Source: Planctomycetaceae bacterium
GTDB lineage: Bacteria; Planctomycetota; Planctomycetia; Pirellulales; Pirellulaceae
DNA length: 44,247 nucleotides
Reading direction: 5' to 3'
NCBI GenBank assembly: GCA_002726245.1
Contig: PBSM01000327.1
Location: 1-44,247, forward strand
Shown here in pieces: positions 43,117 to 44,247 of the stretch. Each line of letters starts with the position of its first letter. Position 1 is the first letter of the stretch. Both the position numbers and the translations under genes were made by a program. Below the pieces are notes generated by a model, which had not been told where the DNA came from, did no database searches, and saw only the letters and a list, made by a program, of their open reading frames with translations.

Positions 43117-44247
43117 ATGACGAACTCCAACCGCAGGGAGTTTCTGAAGGACTCCACAAGCACAACATTGGGGATCACCGGCGGGTTAACGCTGCTGGCC
43201 GATGCGCGATCGGTGGCAGCCACACCGGCCAACGACAAACTGAACCTGGCGATCATTGGATGTCGCGGGCGTGGGAATACGCTAGCGCAGGCGTTCGCCG
43301 CCAGGAGCGATTGCGAGTTTACCTGGTTCTGTGACGTCGATCCCGAGATGTACGCGACCCGAGCCAAAGGAATCGCAGCGAAGCAAGGCGGCCGAATGCC
43401 GAAGTACGCCAAAGACTTTCGCGAAATGCTGGAAGACAAGTCGGTCGACGCGGTTGTCATCGCCACGCCGCCCCACTGGCACACGCTGGCGACGATCTGG
43501 TGCTGCCAGGCCGGTAAAGACGTCTACTGCGAAAAGCCGCAAAGCCACAACTGCTGGGAAGGACGGCAGGGAGTCAAAGCGGCGAGGAAGGAAGATCGAG
43601 TCGTTCAAATCGGGTTACAGAATCGCTCGGCTCCATACCTCCACGCGGCAAAGAAGTACATCACCGAAGGCAAACTCGGCAACATCGACCTTGTGCGCGT
43701 CTTCAACCAGAAGGGCGAGGGCAACTTCCCGATGGCCCAGGACAGTGATCCTCCCGCTGGTTTCGATTGGGACATGTTTAACGGCCCCGCCCCGGAGCAC
43801 GCCTACAACGAGACACTGCGCCGCAGGTGGCGTTACCTGTGGCGCTACGGCGGCGGCGACATGCACTATGACGGCATCCATCAGGTCGACATCGCGCGGT
43901 GGCTGGCTGGTGTGGACTACCCGAAGTCCGTCTTTTCGCATGGCGCCCGTTACAACCGCGATGGAGCGGCGGAAACGCCTGACACACAATTGTCCGTGTT
44001 CGAGTTCGACGAGTTAATGATGACTTTCGAACTGACGCTCAACACGCCGTACATGCTCAAGGCCGATCACGGAATACGCGACGGTGACATGTATCCGCAT
44101 TGGCCGCAAAACGCCGAGCGTGTGGAGATCTATGGCAGCGACGCGATGATGGTTGTGGGGCGAATGGGATCCGGCTGGCAGGTATATATTCGCCCGAAGA
44201 GCCGCAAACCGGTTGTCCGCGACGAAATGTTTGGCCGCTTTCCCGAC
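43117..44247 (+). CDS. Gfo/Idh/MocA family oxidoreductase with Tat signal (runs off the window)
   Basis: The start is ATG 43117, with GGGAG at 43103-43107 and a twin-arginine signal (NSNRREFLKDSTSTTLGI). 377 codons are visible with no stop. The N-terminal Rossmann domain has LNLAIIGCRGRGNTLAQAF and the family signature EKPQSHN (KDVYCEKPQSHN); the C-terminal domain includes GGGDMHYDGIHQVDIARWLA, with the His/Asp pair usual for sugar or inositol dehydrogenases. The family oxidises sugars, cyclitols or their derivatives with NAD(P). In planctomycetes many copies are Tat-exported together with their cofactor. It may process sugars released by the neighbouring hydrolases. Confidence 0.92.
   Translation, partial: MTNSNRREFLKDSTSTTLGITGGLTLLADARSVAATPANDKLNLAIIGCRGRGNTLAQAFAARSDCEFTWFCDVDPEMYATRAKGIAAKQGGRMPKYAKDFREMLEDKSVDAVVIATPPHWHTLATIWCCQAGKDVYCEKPQSHNCWEGRQGVKAARKEDRVVQIGLQNRSAPYLHAAKKYITEGKLGNIDLVRVFNQKGEGNFPMAQDSDPPAGFDWDMFNGPAPEHAYNETLRRRWRYLWRYGGGDMHYDGIHQVDIARWLAGVDYPKSVFSHGARYNRDGAAETPDTQLSVFEFDELMMTFELTLNTPYMLKADHGIRDGDMYPHWPQNAERVEIYGSDAMMVVGRMGSGWQVYIRPKSRKPVVRDEMFGRFPD

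Noticed and set aside
1..44247. CRISPR array, defence system, prophage or insertion sequence
   Set aside because: No regularly spaced direct repeats, nuclease or integrase genes or transposase motifs were seen; the repeats present are palindromic and scattered.
1..44247. rRNA or tRNA genes
   Set aside because: No conserved rRNA segments and no cloverleaf-like stretch with TTCRANY-type T-loop in a plausible context were noticed while reading; a covariance search was not possible.

Overview
The window reads as a piece of a planctomycete chromosome (Planctomycetota, most like the Pirellulaceae type). The evidence is the DUF1501 / PPC-domain / DUF1549-DUF1553 gene trio with a CX4CH haem-type motif, a second DUF1501 gene, Tat-signal oxidoreductases, many Asp-box and FG-GAP propeller proteins, and numerous palindromic intergenic repeats. 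I see no rRNA, tRNA, CRISPR array, transposase, transporter, sigma factor or transcriptional regulator.

Layout. 1-3.5 kb (minus): a sialidase-like gene and a double alpha/beta-hydrolase gene, each with a broken reading frame. 3.9-5.7 kb (plus): a DUF4838 glycosidase-like protein. 5.9-8.4 kb (minus): a long FG-GAP protein. 8.8-14.7 kb (plus): the DUF1501, PPC and DUF1553 trio. 14.7-15.9 kb (minus): a transglutaminase-like protein. 16-18 kb (plus): a Tat-exported metallophosphoesterase followed closely by a glycerophosphodiester phosphodiesterase. 18-21.6 kb (minus): a sialidase/beta-helix fusion coupled to the remains of a DUF4091 protein. 21.8-28 kb (plus): a second phosphoesterase with altered metal motifs, a peptidase C26 remnant, an FG-GAP protein and a double beta-helix protein. 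28.2-29.5 kb (minus): the second DUF1501. 29.9-34.5 kb (plus): two propeller proteins sharing a C-terminal module, then an exported nitrilase-family enzyme. 34.5-36.3 kb (minus): a FAD oxidoreductase. 36.8-41.6 kb (plus): a sialidase, a LamG domain interrupted by a seven-repeat propeller, and a third propeller protein. 41.6-42.9 kb (minus): a Tat-exported sialidase. 43.1 kb to the edge (plus): a Gfo/Idh/MocA oxidoreductase.

Nearly every gene starts with a Sec or Tat export signal. The predicted activities (glycan hydrolysis or lysis, ester and phosphodiester cleavage, sugar oxidation) suggest breakdown of complex external glycans or glycolipid-like material. The genes change strand often and form only short runs, so this is better seen as a patchwork secretome region than as one operon.

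The region also shows much rearrangement: single-base frame breaks in at least two genes, C-terminal or internal remnants of four protein families, domain fusions, and palindromic elements lying both between genes and in frame inside them. The in-frame elements and the shared C-terminal module of three propeller proteins are the most interesting signals.
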